From assembly GCA_003508835.1 (NCBI GenBank), contig PUFA01000057.1:4786501-4850500 (forward strand): a DNA stretch of 64,000 nucleotides, read 5' to 3'. The first letter of the stretch is position 1. Each line of letters begins with the position of its first letter. Below, piece after piece: positions 12,060 through 24,592 of the stretch. The position numbers and the translations under genes were made by a program. A model generated the notes under the pieces. The model saw only the letters and a list, made by a program, of their open reading frames with translations. It was not told the origin of the DNA and did not search any database. This DNA is from Eonycteris spelaea. Its lineage: Eukaryota; Chordata; Mammalia; Chiroptera; Pteropodidae.

Positions 12060-12980
12060 CAGATTTGTGGATCCATCTAGGTATGAGGAACAAATAGATA
12101 GTTAATCCAGATCTTTGAAGTTCAGGTAAAATGAGTGATTTTCACAAAGAGGCCAGTGCTTATCTTAGTATCCCGAACGTGTCTCTTTACACAATTTGGG
12201 GGGAAAAAGCTTAACTTTTGCTCCAACAAAGTGGGTTATGACTCTTGCCTTGAGGACTGTGGGAATATGAGGTCCTGGCCCCTCAGCCACACTCTCCAGG
12301 CCTCTGTCTGGAAACATCTTGAGCCCAGAAGTTGAGGCATTTATGAATCTGGAGACAGGCATTGTCTGCTTCCTCAATTACTCATGAAATAAAATAATGG
12401 AGAAATAGTGGCCAGCTGCTAGGCTGTGACCCTGCACAGAGTTAGGGCAAAAAAGCACTCATCATTTCTCCTTCAGGGAAGTTCCCTCAGTAGTACAGTC
12501 ACAAAAACTTTTTATAGCCAGATGGAATTATACCAAAGTATAAATAAAACACTTGCATTATCCCTAATTTATAGATAGACTTTTAATAGAATTCCAAGTC
12601 AGATTATATTTATATCCATAGCTATTTTTCATGCCTGTGGCCTCGTCAGATTTTTTTTTTTTTTTTTTTAATAATAATGTCAGGAGAGCTATGGTGGTGC
12701 TAAGCTTAGCAAGGCAGAGGGAGGGAAGAACAGAAAGGAATCAGAAGGATGAAGGTCAAGGATAGCAGGTCACAGACAACCAAAACAAGAGCAGATTTGC
12801 CTTTGTTTACTTGGCCAAAGGGGAAAAATTAACTTGATGGAAAGGGTAATTAAGCATTTCTTTTTCCATCATGGTCCATCCCAGCTTCATATCCAGCTGT
12901 TCTGTTTTACATTTGGATGATTCTTCATCAAATAGCAGACTTAACTATGGTCAATGTGGTACTGAAGTCACATGGCACTA
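12060..12980. other. Intronic sequence with poly-T tract
   Basis: A 19-nt T run at 12651-12669. It could be the reversed tail of a retroelement but no body is recognisable beside it. The rest is unassigned. Confidence 0.45.
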
Positions 12981-12984
12981 CTCC

Positions 12985-13280
12985 CCATACTATTAACCTT
13001 TATTTTATAAATAGGTAAGAAAAGTCTCAGAGTGAGAACTGTCCAACTTAGGTAGATAATGAAGGAAACATGGGAATGTTTATGGAGAAGTGTTTCCAGA
13101 ACAAAAAGACAATTTCAGCAAATCAGCAGATTAGCATTGTAAGGTATTTTAGAGAGATTATCTAGCTCAACATCCTCAGTTCTTAGGTGCAGAAACTGAG
13201 ATTATGTAAAGGGAATAGGCATTCCTAGAGTTAATAACTCTAGTAGTTGTAAATCTAGAATCCCAGCCCCAAGCCAGTAT
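12985..13280 (-). repeat. MIR-like fragments, reverse
   Basis: Two short stretches: ttattttataaataggtaag with agtctcagagtgagaactg, and tctagctcaacatcctcagt with aggtgcagaaactgag. Both resemble ancient SINE cores; boundaries uncertain. Confidence 0.4.
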
Positions 13281-13289
13281 CTATCCCAT

Positions 13290-16200
13290 CATGACTGATT
13301 CTCTTATTTGTTTGTATTTTCAATAACAACCTGCAGAAGAATATCACCTTCAGGGAAGAACGAGCTGGTTTATTAAGTTCACCGTTCAGAATTTGAAATG
13401 TGTGTTTTAACTGAAACAAAAGTAGTGGTGCATGATGGTAGTTTTTCCAACTGTGTCTCGAAGACTGTTAGTGCCCGGATTCAATAACTCTGGAAGTGAT
13501 TGGCCACTTTTTAGAGGGTTAATGAGAGTATAATGAAGACAAATGACTGCCATAGCTCATTGGCCTCCCAACGCTCAGGGCAATGTCCTGTCCTATGGAC
13601 CCAGTTCCTATTCAGGTAAATATAGTTCAGCCTTGTAGATCCAGCTCCACTGGACCAAGCACAGTTCAGATCATGGCCACCTGAATACTATGAGAACACA
13701 CTGCTGGATATATTTTTTCTATGTAGAGGAATAGTTACTGCAGAGGTTCGATGAGACCATAATCAGCTGTGGAGACTCCAGTTTATTATGGATAAGCACA
13801 CTTTTCAGATAAAAGAAAAACTATTTTAATCTAATTGCTTCACATAATAAATAAGGCAGCAATTTAAATGAGCAGGCCAGGATGAATATTTTGCTTGGTA
13901 TAATCGAATCCATTTACAAGAATCAAAGGAAATCCAAGTGATTGTATTTCTGTGCAACTTTTGTGTCAAGCTAAGGTACTTGTGTGTGAATGTTTACATG
14001 TTACAGAGAAGAATATTTGATATGTAGATGTTTATATATAGCATTTATTTTGTTCAGACCCATTAGAACTTTTACATCAAAATGACCTTGCTGCTACTCT
14101 TGATGGTCATCAGGGGCTACCTCTCTTACTAGATGGATTTTGTACATCTCCTAGCTTGAAAATGGCTTCAAAGATAGTTAAATATCTATACATTTTATTT
14201 TTTACTTTATAGCCACCTCTAATTTCCATGCAAAGTGTTTTTGCCTGATGAATTTTCTTCCTCACTTATTAATATGACATTTCCATATTTTTTTTACTAT
14301 TTCTTCAAGCCAAATTTAACTCAGGAACCCAAGATTTGCCACGATTAATGAATTGATTGAGTGGCCATTAAGTTCTGTAGCTAATTTCTCAATAATAGTA
14401 AAAAAAAATCTTTTGCAAGACGTCAGTAGCACTGTCATTAGGGTATAAATGTCTATGGTTATTTTTAACTTTGTTTGGGATAACGGGTCCCAATGAGAAT
14501 ATGATAAAAGCTACCTCTTCCCAGAAAAATGAACATATTAATAAATATATGCACATATTTTGCATGTTGGTTCAAAAGTGTTCATGGACACCTGGAGTAT
14601 ATTTAGAGATCCCTTAAGGTTAAGAACTTTCATTGGGACATTTTAAAAAGCAGTAACATTTATTTTGATTTATAGTTTAGAAATGTTTATTAAATTTCAG
14701 TGGTTTCATCATTTATCATCAAAGCTGTAATCTATACATGTACAACTCTGTGTAGATGTGTATAATTGACTGCATTAAAAGTAACCTTTTTGGAATTTCT
14801 GTTTTATGTTTTTTTTTACTTTTAATCTATTTAAAATATCCTTTTAAACCTTTTCAACTTTCTAAATGATATTTTTTTAATTTGTAAAAGATTTTTTTAA
14901 TTCTTGTTAATCTTCAAAGGTAACCTATTTTTAGAACTTTGGCTTTGAATGCAATTTAATATTTGCATTTTTAAAAATTCTCTAATAGGACATTGACCTT
15001 AAAGATTTTGAAAGTCAGAATCTACATATAAATTTAATTCTAGTTCTGTACTATTAAAATGACATTGACTGAATCTCAGAATTAGGTGATAAGTCTTATG
15101 TGTTTTTAACATTACCACATGATAATTTTTAGAATTAAATAAAATGTGAATCCAAGATACTGCAAGAATTTAGTATATACAGCCGAATTTTTATAATCTT
15201 TTATAGAACTTACATAGAAATAAGCTCTTTATTGACCATATCTACTGGATATATTTTATCTCTTTGTTATTATGAATAATAATTTTATATACATACACAG
15301 CACAATTTTCATCACCTCCTAAGCAGAAAAGCCTCACTATTATCCCAACCCTGCAACCAAGTATATTTTAATAGGACCTATGATTTAAAACTTTCAAAAT
15401 TTAATCCAGTCTAGCCAAAGTTCATGAGACTGGAAATTCAAGTAGACCTTTTAATAGAAAAACTGCAGTGGTTATCTGTGGATGCTGTCATTAGCTCATA
15501 CTTTCTATCCTGATTTATTACTATACATACAATAGGTATATGAATGTGGAACCATTTTTAGAGAAGAGGCTCACATATAAGACAAAATGAACTTGTGGCT
15601 TTGGTTATGGATTATATTGCTATGAAATCCTGTCATCACTTAAAGATATATATTTCTGTGCACATAGAATATACTCAAACATCATATTTCTAGGATGTGT
15701 AGTCTTTCATTATTTTATTTCTAAAATGAGGTCACATTTTTAGAATTGATAGTATGTTACAGTTCATTTGGTCACTTTTTTCCCTAATACTACACAAAAT
15801 AATAGTGCAAGTAACAATGGTGTCTTGGATTCAATGAAACACAGTGTATAGATTAGAGCACATAAAGTCAAAAGGTACCTTAGGAATGTTACAGCAACTC
15901 CTCTAGGAAATTGAAGTTAAAGAGTCAATTAATTTGCTAAAGACATGGATTTGATGACAAAACAGGTACAGACTATTGATCAATTTTTTAAGTACTTGCA
16001 CCCATCTAATGTGAATCATTAGACCATAAACTTGTAAACTCAATATAGATCACTTTTTAAAAGACATTTCTTCTGCAATATTTGGTGCATAAAACATAAT
16101 GTTTGTGTAAGTTAGAAAATGTGAATAGAGTATAAATGAATAAATATTAACTGTGTGTAAAATCTACCCATGACTACATATTGAATGACACCATTTCTAT

Positions 16201-16930
16201 AAACAAGCAAAACTAAAACATTTTTAAAATTAAAGGTTAGCCTGATTCATATAGTATCTTTTTCAGTCATCCTTCATTTTTAGTGTTAATGTAGAAAAAA
16301 AAGTATTCAAAAGATATTTTTTAAATCACATGTTTGATTAAAAATTTAAAAAGCACATTTTAATGGGAGCTGGTTTAAAACAATTCGACATGAATGACAT
16401 AAGAGTTTGGAGAATGTGTCTGTGTTTAGTTTTGCTTCCAAATTTGGACTTTGAAACTTGTTGTAAGTCTCAGAAATAAATAAGAAGCTGAGCAGATAAT
16501 TAAACATTTGCCTTGGGGGAATTATTTGAAGTTAATTAAAACCATACACTTTGGGTGTATACTTGCTTCACTGGTTATTAAATTGGACTCATATGTTAAC
16601 TACCCAGGGTTCTCACTTGTCCATCAAATGTTGCTTATGGTAGGTTAGAGAAACAAACTTTCTCATAATATTCCAAACTATGTTGTTTAAAGCTATCTCC
16701 TAGTTTGAAGAGGGAGAGAGAGAAGAGGGAAAGGAAAACAAAGAAAGAATGATTTGTTTTAGATTCCACCTAAGTCAGCTCTGTTAGGGAATTAAAATGC
16801 AACTAAGCAAAATAAACTCAGTAGAGAATCCATTTGTAGGTAAAAGAGGTGTCGTTCTACCATCCTCAGCTTTCTTCGTGCCCACATACATACAAGATTA
16901 GCTCATAGTTTTGAAATATCTTTGGATTAC
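13290..16930. other. Long AT-rich intron segment
   Basis: Very few repeats recognised. A possible L1 3' remnant lies at about 16090-16220 (gactacatattgaatgacac). The 14.2-15.3 kb part is complex, non-tandem, AT-rich sequence of the kind seen in conserved intronic DNA, but conservation cannot be judged here. No exon-like paired splice sites with a supported frame were found. Confidence 0.4.
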
Positions 16931-16939
16931 CACTCTTTT

Positions 16940-17090
16940 AGCTGCATGAAAAATATCCACTAGATAGTAACCTCTATGAAGGCAGAGATTTGTCACTTTG
17001 TTTACCGTTGAATCTCCAGTGTCAAGAACAGTGTCTGGCGTAAAGTTGACCCTAATAAATATTTCAAAATAAACAAATAACAAAAAAAAC
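16940..17090 (+). repeat. L2 3' end
   Basis: Clear L2 tail order: tctatgaaggcagagatttg, gaatctccagtgtcaagaac, agtgtctgg and ccctaataaatatttc. Confidence 0.8.
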
Positions 17091-17720
17091 AAAAGACCAA
17101 TTTTTTGACTTTCTGCTGACCTATTCACATGCTCTTTTAGTCACTGTAAAGTATCTCACATGAGCAAAAAAAGATGAATTTATGCTGATCGCACATTTAA
17201 CTGTGCTATACAAAGAAGAAGATGAAATTGCACAGAACAGAAGTTTTGCATTCCCCTTTGCTATTGTTCTATTGGCACAGTTTGTAAGGAAGATGAACAA
17301 AGTTCTACATCCAGCTTTTTCAAGGACTTAAGCCTCCCACATATGAACAACTACGGTACTGGAAGCATTAGGAACACTAAAATTAGATATTCCTTTAATC
17401 TTCCCTATTTTGCCTTCCTTTAATATCTTTTTGCACAATTCTGCTATGACTTTCATTGATGCATAAAGCCTGCTTATATTATCTTCTTGTTGCAAAAAGA
17501 TGTTCCAATGAAATCTCTATCATATTTACCTTGCAAACTTTGTATAGACATCTTGTGCAGTCCTTCAAGAAAAGCCTATTTATTGATGAAATTATTTTAA
17601 TGGTATTTTAAAAATGATAAATTCTATCACTTAAATATAAATCTATCATGTTAGTGGTGGAGGCTGCTCTATTTCCTGGTAAAAATGCTTACTAGAGGTT
17701 TTGCTTGTCTGTTGCGTCAG

Positions 17721-17798
17721 ATTCTGCAAAAGATGACAATATTACAAAAGACAGTGAGGTAACCGATCAACCTGTGTGTGACCATGATCATCCCAATG
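17721..17798 (+). CDS. MACROD2: MACROD2 internal coding exon (C-terminal acidic tail, first of the cluster)
   Basis: MACROD2 removes mono-ADP-ribose from acidic residues of proteins through an N-terminal macrodomain. This 78-bp exon encodes part of the long disordered tail that follows the domain. The acceptor is a pyrimidine-rich run ending gcgtcag and the donor is AATG|gtaagt, a near-perfect consensus. The exon is entered at phase 1: the first two bases complete a codon. It then reads 25 codons starting SAKDDNITKDSEVTDQ and ending DHDHPN, and leaves one G for the next exon. Human MACROD2 as I recall it reads FAKDENITKGGEVTD then DQDHPD, about 16 of 25 residues identical. No stop occurs in this frame. 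The preceding exon was not found in the window. The match of this exon joined to the next two makes the gene assignment secure. Confidence 0.93.
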
Positions 17799-18149
17799 GT
17801 AAGTTATGAGATACTTTTCCAGTTTTTTTTTTTCTGCTGAAGAATATTATATATTTTTAAAAACTCGAGTTTTAAGTTTTCTGGGAAAATTGGAATTTGG
17901 TAATATTGTATTAATGCTGAATACCAGGTGATTGGGAGCTGCCACATTTAGATAGGTCATTTACCCTCCATGGTCCTCAAAAACTTCATTGCATTTTTTT
18001 ACTAATGGCTGGCTTTATTTTCTTTTTTATTCCTGCCTGAACTCTATGGGCATTGGGTTACAACTACTGAAATGAAATTAAAACAATTGTAATAAATGCG
18101 AGACAGAGAGAGACTAGATCCAGGAGATTAAATCCACATATCCTTGGAA

Positions 18150-18480
18150 TACAAAGAGAGAGACTTGAAAACAGGAAACTACAAAGCCTCATGGAATTTC
18201 TGAAGACTGATGATAAAGAAAGGCTTTTAAAGCAAACAGGAATGTCAAATTCAGGTTACAAGCAAAATGAGATTACCCTTAGCTTTCTTCTTTCACAACT
18301 CTAAATTCTAGAAGAAAATGGAGTAACATTTCCAGACTCTAAAGGACACAGTTTCTATATTTGGTGAAGTTATTCATGCCTGAATTCGAGAGTAATATTT
18401 TCTCAGGAATATAAAGATTAAGAAAATATGCCACCAAGTATCCTTTCTGAATAAATTTATAGAAGGCCTGTGTGAAAACA
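18150..18480 (+). mobile_element. L1 ORF1-region fragment
   Basis: The words ctgatgataaagaaaggct, caagcaaaatgagattaccc, attctagaagaaaatggagt and atgcctgaattcgagagtaa follow the order of the C-terminal ORF1 coding region of old L1s. Full of stops and diverged. Confidence 0.5.
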
Positions 18481-18751
18481 ATAAATATAGAAAGGAAAGA
18501 AAAATTCAATATGAGAAAGGCAGAGTTGGATAGAACTATGTGATAAATGTATGAAAATACTGAAATAATTATTTCAAATAGTACCGTAATATCTTAAATG
18601 TTTGCTTACCTTTGAAAAATTATGGTATATGTTGTTTAAAAATGAAAAAGAAAGAAGAGACACTTTTCTCTCAGTGATGAAACTTTAAATAAATTAGACC
18701 ATTACTCTCACTGAAGACTAGATAATTTAGACAAAAAAAAAATTATATAAA

Positions 18752-18806
18752 TGATAGGTAGGTAAATAGGTAGGTAGATGATAGATAAATAGATGATAGA
18801 TTAGAC

Positions 18807-18845
<39 letters not shown>

Positions 18846-18952
18846 AGATAGAAAGATAGTCAGATAGACAGAAGATAGATGGAGAGAGAGAAAGAGAAGC
18901 AGAGACAGAGACAGACAGAGAGAAAGAAAGACAGAGACACAGAGAGAGTGAG
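18752..18952. repeat. Compound GGTA/GATA/GACA/GA microsatellite
   Basis: About 200 nt of interrupted (GGTA), (GATA), (GACA) and (GA) units, a typical degenerating tetranucleotide array. Confidence 0.95.
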
Positions 18953-19386
18953 TCTATTTAAAGGCATCAGACAGCTAACAAGATAGAGAATTGTCGGTCT
19001 ATCTTTTGGGAGAAAAATGGATATACAGAGATGTGAGTTCAGAATTTGAAACTGTTTTACTTTTAGGGCATTTGCTGATTGTTCAAAAGGTATCTTGAAT
19101 CCCATCACTCAAAAGGGTATGGCTCCCTGGTAAATCCTATATGTGGTTTGAAACCTCAAAGATATTGCTCTAGAAGGAGGAATTAAATCAGCAGTAGATT
19201 CAGCCTTCTGAAAGACTGTTGCCCAACTTTGAATCACCTCAATCCTCAATTAAATTATAACCAACCCAGGTTGCTAGTCCCTCTAGGCACCAAAGAAAAG
19301 TAAATGTAAAAATATTTATTAGATGAAAAAAAGTGTTGTAGGTTTCAAGTCATTTACATAAACAATTTGTTAAATATAATGTCCAG

Positions 19387-19391
<5 letters not shown>

Positions 19392-19450
<59 letters not shown>
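19392..19450. repeat. (AT)n tract, 59 nt, uninterrupted
   Basis: Perfect AT alternation. It is self-complementary and expected to form hairpins or cruciforms. Confidence 0.97.
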
Positions 19451-19453
<3 letters not shown>

Positions 19454-19959
19454 GAATGAGGAAAAAAGGTAACAAGTCTTCAGCTGAGTACTGATAGCAT
19501 TAGAGAAAATTACCAGTGCATGCACAAGAGGCTGGGCAAAGAACACTAAAGAATTTGAAGAAATTATACCTGGACCTTACACAGGGCTGGGAGGAGTGCC
19601 TATTCTCATATGCCAGACTGAAAAACCTAAACATTCATAGCAGGCTTAGAAGGATTTTGCCACAGTAGTGGAATAAAACTAGCAATATATTGAATGTTGC
19701 TCTTGTCCTCCCAAATTCAGCTTAAAAGCAAGACTTGAAAATATCAAACTCTGAATAATTTAACTGATCCAAGAATGCATCTCAATAATATTTATAGAAA
19801 TATAAATATATTTCATACCCATCAGAGTAATTGACAAAAATTTAGGTCATAAAAAGATGTACTTGAAGACAAATTTCCATACATCTCTTGTGTTTCTGCA
19901 TATTTTACAATCAGAGCCCTGGCTGCCTTTGTTTTAGCCAATCTTTCTAAGGCTGTTTG

Positions 19960-20340
19960 TATAGTGAACAATCTTGGAAGACAGAGAAACTCTCTTCCTC
20001 TGGAAAGAGAACAGGCTGTTTATAGTCTTGGAAGACAAGAATAGTTCCCCCACACGCATACACACAAAATTAAAAAGCAGACATGCTTATTGTCCATTAT
20101 AAAAGACTTAAATTCTCTAAGATCAAGGTTCATCCCCTGTAATACAGCCCACTGAGCATGCAGGTATCACTTAGTCACCCTATGGAAACTGCAACTCAGA
20201 ACATGCACAAGTACTCTGGCTACTGCTATTGCTCTGATAATAAGCTGTTCTTCCTGGCCTAAGAGTCATGTCTTCTGTCAGCATCCATGGAACTGTGGCT
20301 AGCTAACTTGCTAATTTGCAAGTTAAGTAAAATTCTAGAC
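19960..20340 (+). repeat. Possible LTR-like repeat (unclassified)
   Basis: Starts with the pattern gtgaacaatcttggaagaca, which partly recurs as ctgtttatagtcttggaaga about 65 bp later. It ends with an aagctgttcttcctggccta / cttctgtcagcatccatgg stretch reminiscent of an LTR R/U5 region. No paired LTR or internal genes seen. Confidence 0.3.
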
Positions 20341-20404
20341 TCTTCCCAATTCTCGATAAGAAGCAGGAAAGTATGACCAATAGAAGAAAATAATCATTTG
20401 ATAG

Positions 20405-21115
20405 AAATCAATCCAGAAATTGCACAAATGGAGTAATAGTATTAAAAGTCATGTTAAAAATTATTGTAAGTGTATTCCACACTTTCCAGAAGCTAAAAGA
20501 AGGATTTCCCATGTTAATTAGAGACATGGAAGATATGAAAATACCTAAATTGAATTTCTGGAAATGAAAAACAATTGCTGGGATGAAAATTGTACTTGAT
20601 AGGAATAATGGCAGATTCAACACTGCAGAAGAAAAGGTTAGTGAATTTGAAGATGTAGCAATAAAAACTATCCAAACTGAAACACAGAGAGAATAAATCA
20701 CTGAAGAAAGAAAGAGTATCAGTGAGATATTGAAAATTTCCAAGGGTAATTCCAATTCCAATATACATGAATTGAAATTTCCGAAAGTAGGTGAGGGGAA
20801 GGGCAATAGAAAAAAATTGACGTAATAATGGCTGACTTTTTCAGAAATTTCGTGAAAACTATGAAGCTAAATATCCAAGAAATTCTATGACCCTGAAACA
20901 CACACCAAAAAAAGAGAAAGAAAGAAAATTATATCTAAAACATCATAATCAACTTACCAAATACCAGTGATAAAGAGAAAAATTTCGCAATGGGAGGAAA
21001 AAGACAAATTACATACAGAGGAACAAATATAAGGGCAAAGAAGATGCTTCATCAGAAACTAAAACTATAATTACAGGCAAAACCATAGATAAGTCTAACA
21101 AACACAATGTTAAAC
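20405..21115 (+). mobile_element. L1 ORF1 remnant (L1M-like)
   Basis: Strong order match to old L1 ORF1: gagacatggaagatatgaaa, cctaaattgaatttctggaa, cagattcaacactgcagaag, ctgaaacacagagagaat, cagtgataaagagaaaaa, acatacagaggaacaaatat. Stops and indels break the frame. The 132-residue open frame on the opposite strand (20408-20806) is a shadow of this region. Confidence 0.85.
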
Positions 21116-21425
21116 TAAAGAAGGTACAAAAGCATATATTGTATAATTTATTTATATCAAATTTAAAAAGCAGGAAAAATAACTATAACATTTAGAAAGA
21201 TGTGCATAAGTGGTAAAATGATAGAGAAAATCTAAGTAGTTACTACTATGAAAGTTGGAATTGATTAAACTTTGGTTTATTTTGATTGGGCTATGAGCTG
21301 GGGGCTGGATGGTCATCATAAGGATATGTAGATTTTCTATTTGTTTTTGGTTATTTGATCTCTATATTTTTGTGTACTTCATATATATATTGCATTTTTA
21401 TAAATAATTAAAATAGAAAGGAAGA
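21116..21425 (+). mobile_element. L1 3' end, joined directly to ORF1 remnant
   Basis: Tail-like order: a ttgtataatttatttatatc stretch, gggctatgagctgggggctg, gtacttcatatatatattgc and aaataattaaaa. ORF2 is missing between the ORF1 remnant and this tail, so this copy was internally deleted, or the two pieces are separate insertions. Confidence 0.6.
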
Positions 21426-21739
21426 GATGGAGGTAACAAGGCTGGAAATAAGGAAGACTGAAAAGAAATGAAGTATCGGTGGCATAGTTTATACAACAAA
21501 GATTATGGTAGGAATGGAGGAATTGCATATAATGCTGACTTTGATAATAGTAATGAAAACTAAAAATTTTACTATGTCATAGGATCTGACAATATATTAG
21601 GTTTAATAATAACTTAGAAAAATTTTATGATAATCACAAAAAAAGACAATAGAATTAAAGGAAGATTTCTCACTTTTTGAATTTCCCAGAAAGATTATTC
21701 TAAGCATGAGAGTATATTCACTAATGCAAGAATAATAAA

Positions 21740-22480
21740 AAATAAGTAGCAGTGTAACACAAACACAATTTAACAAATAACAGAAGCACATGCAAATAGT
21801 TATGACAGTAAATGTAATTAGATTACTTTATTAAGTGTTAAAACGACTCAGGTTGAATTAACTTCAATAAAATGGCAAAGGTTTAAAAATACAAAGTTAG
21901 AAAAAGGTATATTTGAGAAATTAGCATTGAAAGAAAACATGAGAAACTACTTTAGAATCTATCCAGTTAGAATTCTGGCAGGTCTCAAGTGAGAAAGTTA
22001 GTCTTTTTATATCAATAAAATTTAAATCCATGATTAAATATAACAATCATGGGTTTTGTGTGTCAGATGATATGGAACAATACAATATGAATAAAATCCA
22101 ATTGGAAATGCAATGGGGAATTCACAGCTATAATATTATCAGCCACTAATGGAATAAGTAGACTAAAAATGACATGGACTCTTTGAAAAATGTCATTAAC
22201 ACTGTAGTTCTACTATAGGAATGGACAAGCTAATCGATAAAACAGAATAAAGAGTTTAGAAACAGGCCCAAGGAGATATGGGATTTCAGTACATATTCAG
22301 GCTGACATTTCAAAAACAGATGACTCAATAAATGGTATTAAGACAACTATTTGACCATTTGGAAAAATAAACTGAATCCCAATCTCATTCTGTATGCCAG
22401 CTTAAATTCTAGAAGGAACAAAGATGAAATATAAAAATACTAGACTAAAAGAACCAAAGGATATGTTCTTTAAATTTTAA
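21740..22480 (+). mobile_element. L1 ORF2 fragments
   Basis: A gacagtaaatgtaattagat-type stretch, then ggaatggacaagctaatcga, gaaacaggcccaaggagata, aataaatggtattaagacaa and atttggaaaaataaactgaa follow L1 ORF2 order. Heavily mutated. Confidence 0.65.
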
Positions 22481-22729
22481 AATAAAGAATACTTTTTTGA
22501 ACTGCAAATATATACACAAAGACACATGATTGTAAGCACATATGTTATAAAATATGCTCAAATACATATATATCTGCAATACATGTGTGTGCAATATCCC
22601 AATATATCTCATAAAAGAGAAATGGGTAATCTGAATATATAAATTTAGACATGATAAATTAAGGTTATAATCAAATTCTAAAGAAAAACTACTAAGAAAA
22701 AGTATTCTCAGTTTAAATGACAATGAATT

Positions 22730-23320
22730 AATTTTCTTTTTGCAAAAATAAAGACCCCATAAATCAATTTTAAAAAAAGTTAAAAAAAATCAAAGAGAAA
22801 ATGGACAGAGAACTCAATTATAATTTACAAAGACAAAATATAGTTATCTATGAAGACAGACCTACCTCTTTATTACTTAAAGAAATGCAGATAAAACATG
22901 ATTTCAGTGTCTTCTCCTTTTGAATATCAGATGTTTAAGTGGGATGGAAAATACACAGAATTGGTATGAATAGGCTGTCCAAACATGCTCACACACCATT
23001 TCATTGGTGGGAGTTTAGCAGGCATAACTTTGTCAGCAATTTTGACAAAATCTAATAAAAGGTCAAATGTTCATATTTTTATCCAATAATTATGCTTCAG
23101 GAATTTATCTTAAAGTAACACTTATTAAAAGTATGATGTTATTTATCCACAAAAATGTTCATTGTAATGGGAAAGAAAGAGGAACCATCCAAAAGTGTGT
23201 CTATAACATGGAATATAATGAATTTTTTAAAATTCAGATTTCTGAAGAAATTGTAATGACAGTGTAAAGATGCTTATAAAAATATAAGCTGAAAAAGCAG
23301 GAATCAAATTGTAAATTCAT
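22730..23320 (+). mobile_element. L1 ORF2 end and 3' UTR
   Basis: Contains ggacagagaactcaattata, cttaaagaaatgcagataaa, caaaaatgttcattgtaatg and agaggaaccatccaaaagtg, the order of the L1M ORF2 end and 3' UTR. Confidence 0.7.
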
Positions 23321-23330
23321 TTTGATTCCA

Positions 23331-23336
23331 TATATA

Positions 23337-23392
<56 letters not shown>

Positions 23393-23505
23393 GAGACATG
23401 TACAAACACACACACATATAACAGGTATATATGTTTATATACATACATATACTGTATACATATGTATATATATACACATATATATATATATATACCTATG
23501 CATAC
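23331..23505. repeat. Compound (TG)n(TA)n(CA)n and (AT/AC) microsatellite
   Basis: A TG run (23337-23349) passes into a TA run of about 37 nt and then cacacaca, so the left and right arms are complementary around a self-complementary centre. Further AT/AC-rich tracts follow to about 23505. Confidence 0.95.
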
Positions 23506-24031
23506 TCACACAAGAAAATGATAGCAGTTTACAATATTTATAATGGCAATCTCTTAGTTGTAAAATTATCCATAATTATCAATACTTGTATGTATTTTTC
23601 AGTGTTTCTATAGGAAATTGCCTTTCTTTTGTAACTAGAGAATAATTATAATTTTAGAAATAACTTACATTAGGAAAGTTTTATTTGCCCTAGGAGAAAA
23701 CTAAGGAGGACAAAAGATAATCAAATTTCCACTAATTTAAGTTTAAATTTTGCTCTTAATCTGGGGTATTTTTAAACATAGTAAAAGTACAACTTTGAAT
23801 AACAGCAGCAATCAATTTTTACATTTAACAAAAGGAAACGATTTCTATTATCTTTAAAACAAACATCAAAAAATCAAAGTCTTTGTTCTTAGGAAGATCT
23901 GAGGATTTAATAATCTACAAACAATAAAACTGCATTGTTGTTGCTATTGGTTAAAAACAGTTCATTTACAGAGGGAGTTTAAGTTTACCCTCTAGATATG
24001 TTTAATTCCAGACTGTTTCCAGACCAATTTT

Positions 24032-24047
24032 TATGCAAATTAATTAA
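24032..24047. promoter_or_regulatory. Octamer plus homeodomain composite motif
   Basis: The string atgcaaattaattaa joins a perfect POU octamer (ATGCAAAT) to an overlapping TAATTA homeodomain core. A second TTAATTAG core follows about 25 bp downstream. Motif presence is seen; activity is inference. Confidence 0.3.
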
Positions 24048-24535
24048 ACATTAGCCTGAGCCAAACTTAATTAGCAGGTCTCCAAGAACAAAATCATGTG
24101 ATCTATTTCTAAAGAGAAGTGAATGGATTTTTGGATTATCTGTTCTGAAAGTTCTCTCCATTAGTATGGATGATTGAGTTCACTCTATAAAAAATATACA
24201 TATAAACCGTGAGATCTTTTATGTTCTGTTGTTTCCTCTGCCAGGAGGGATTAGGGCAAAAGACAGTGGGTGGAATTCAGTTAGACTGAATGTGGAGAAG
24301 CAAACATAAAGCTTGCCCTCATGGGGTCAAGAAAGCAAGATGGAATGTGGGACGTCTGTGCACTGAAGAGAAAAGCTGATGGCGGGAGTCGTTGTTAACA
24401 CACAGCGGGCCTGGGTGTGGGGCCGGGAACTCACATACACCTCTGTGTAAGATGCTAAATCCTCAAATCCTCAGGATTAAGCAAATACAATTGTTCTTGG
24501 ATTTCAAAGCTGTGCACCTCATTTCTTACCCCATT

Positions 24536-24592
24536 TTTTACTAACTTTATTTCAGAAAAATTATTTCAAAAAAATTTACTAACTTCATTTCA
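24536..24592. repeat. Imperfect direct repeat, about 18 bp, spacing 37 bp
   Basis: tttactaactttatttca recurs as tttactaacttcatttca, with similar A-rich sequence after each copy: a local duplication. Confidence 0.8.

Noticed and set aside
18752..18952. Possible CRISPR-like array
   Set aside because: Units are 4 bp and contiguous, without spacers: an ordinary tetranucleotide microsatellite in a mammalian genome.
20408..20806. 132-residue open frame on the minus strand
   Set aside because: It is antisense to a decayed L1 ORF1 region; the sense strand explains the sequence.
24361..24440. CpG-island promoter
   Set aside because: Only a handful of CG steps in about 70 bp; too short and too weak.
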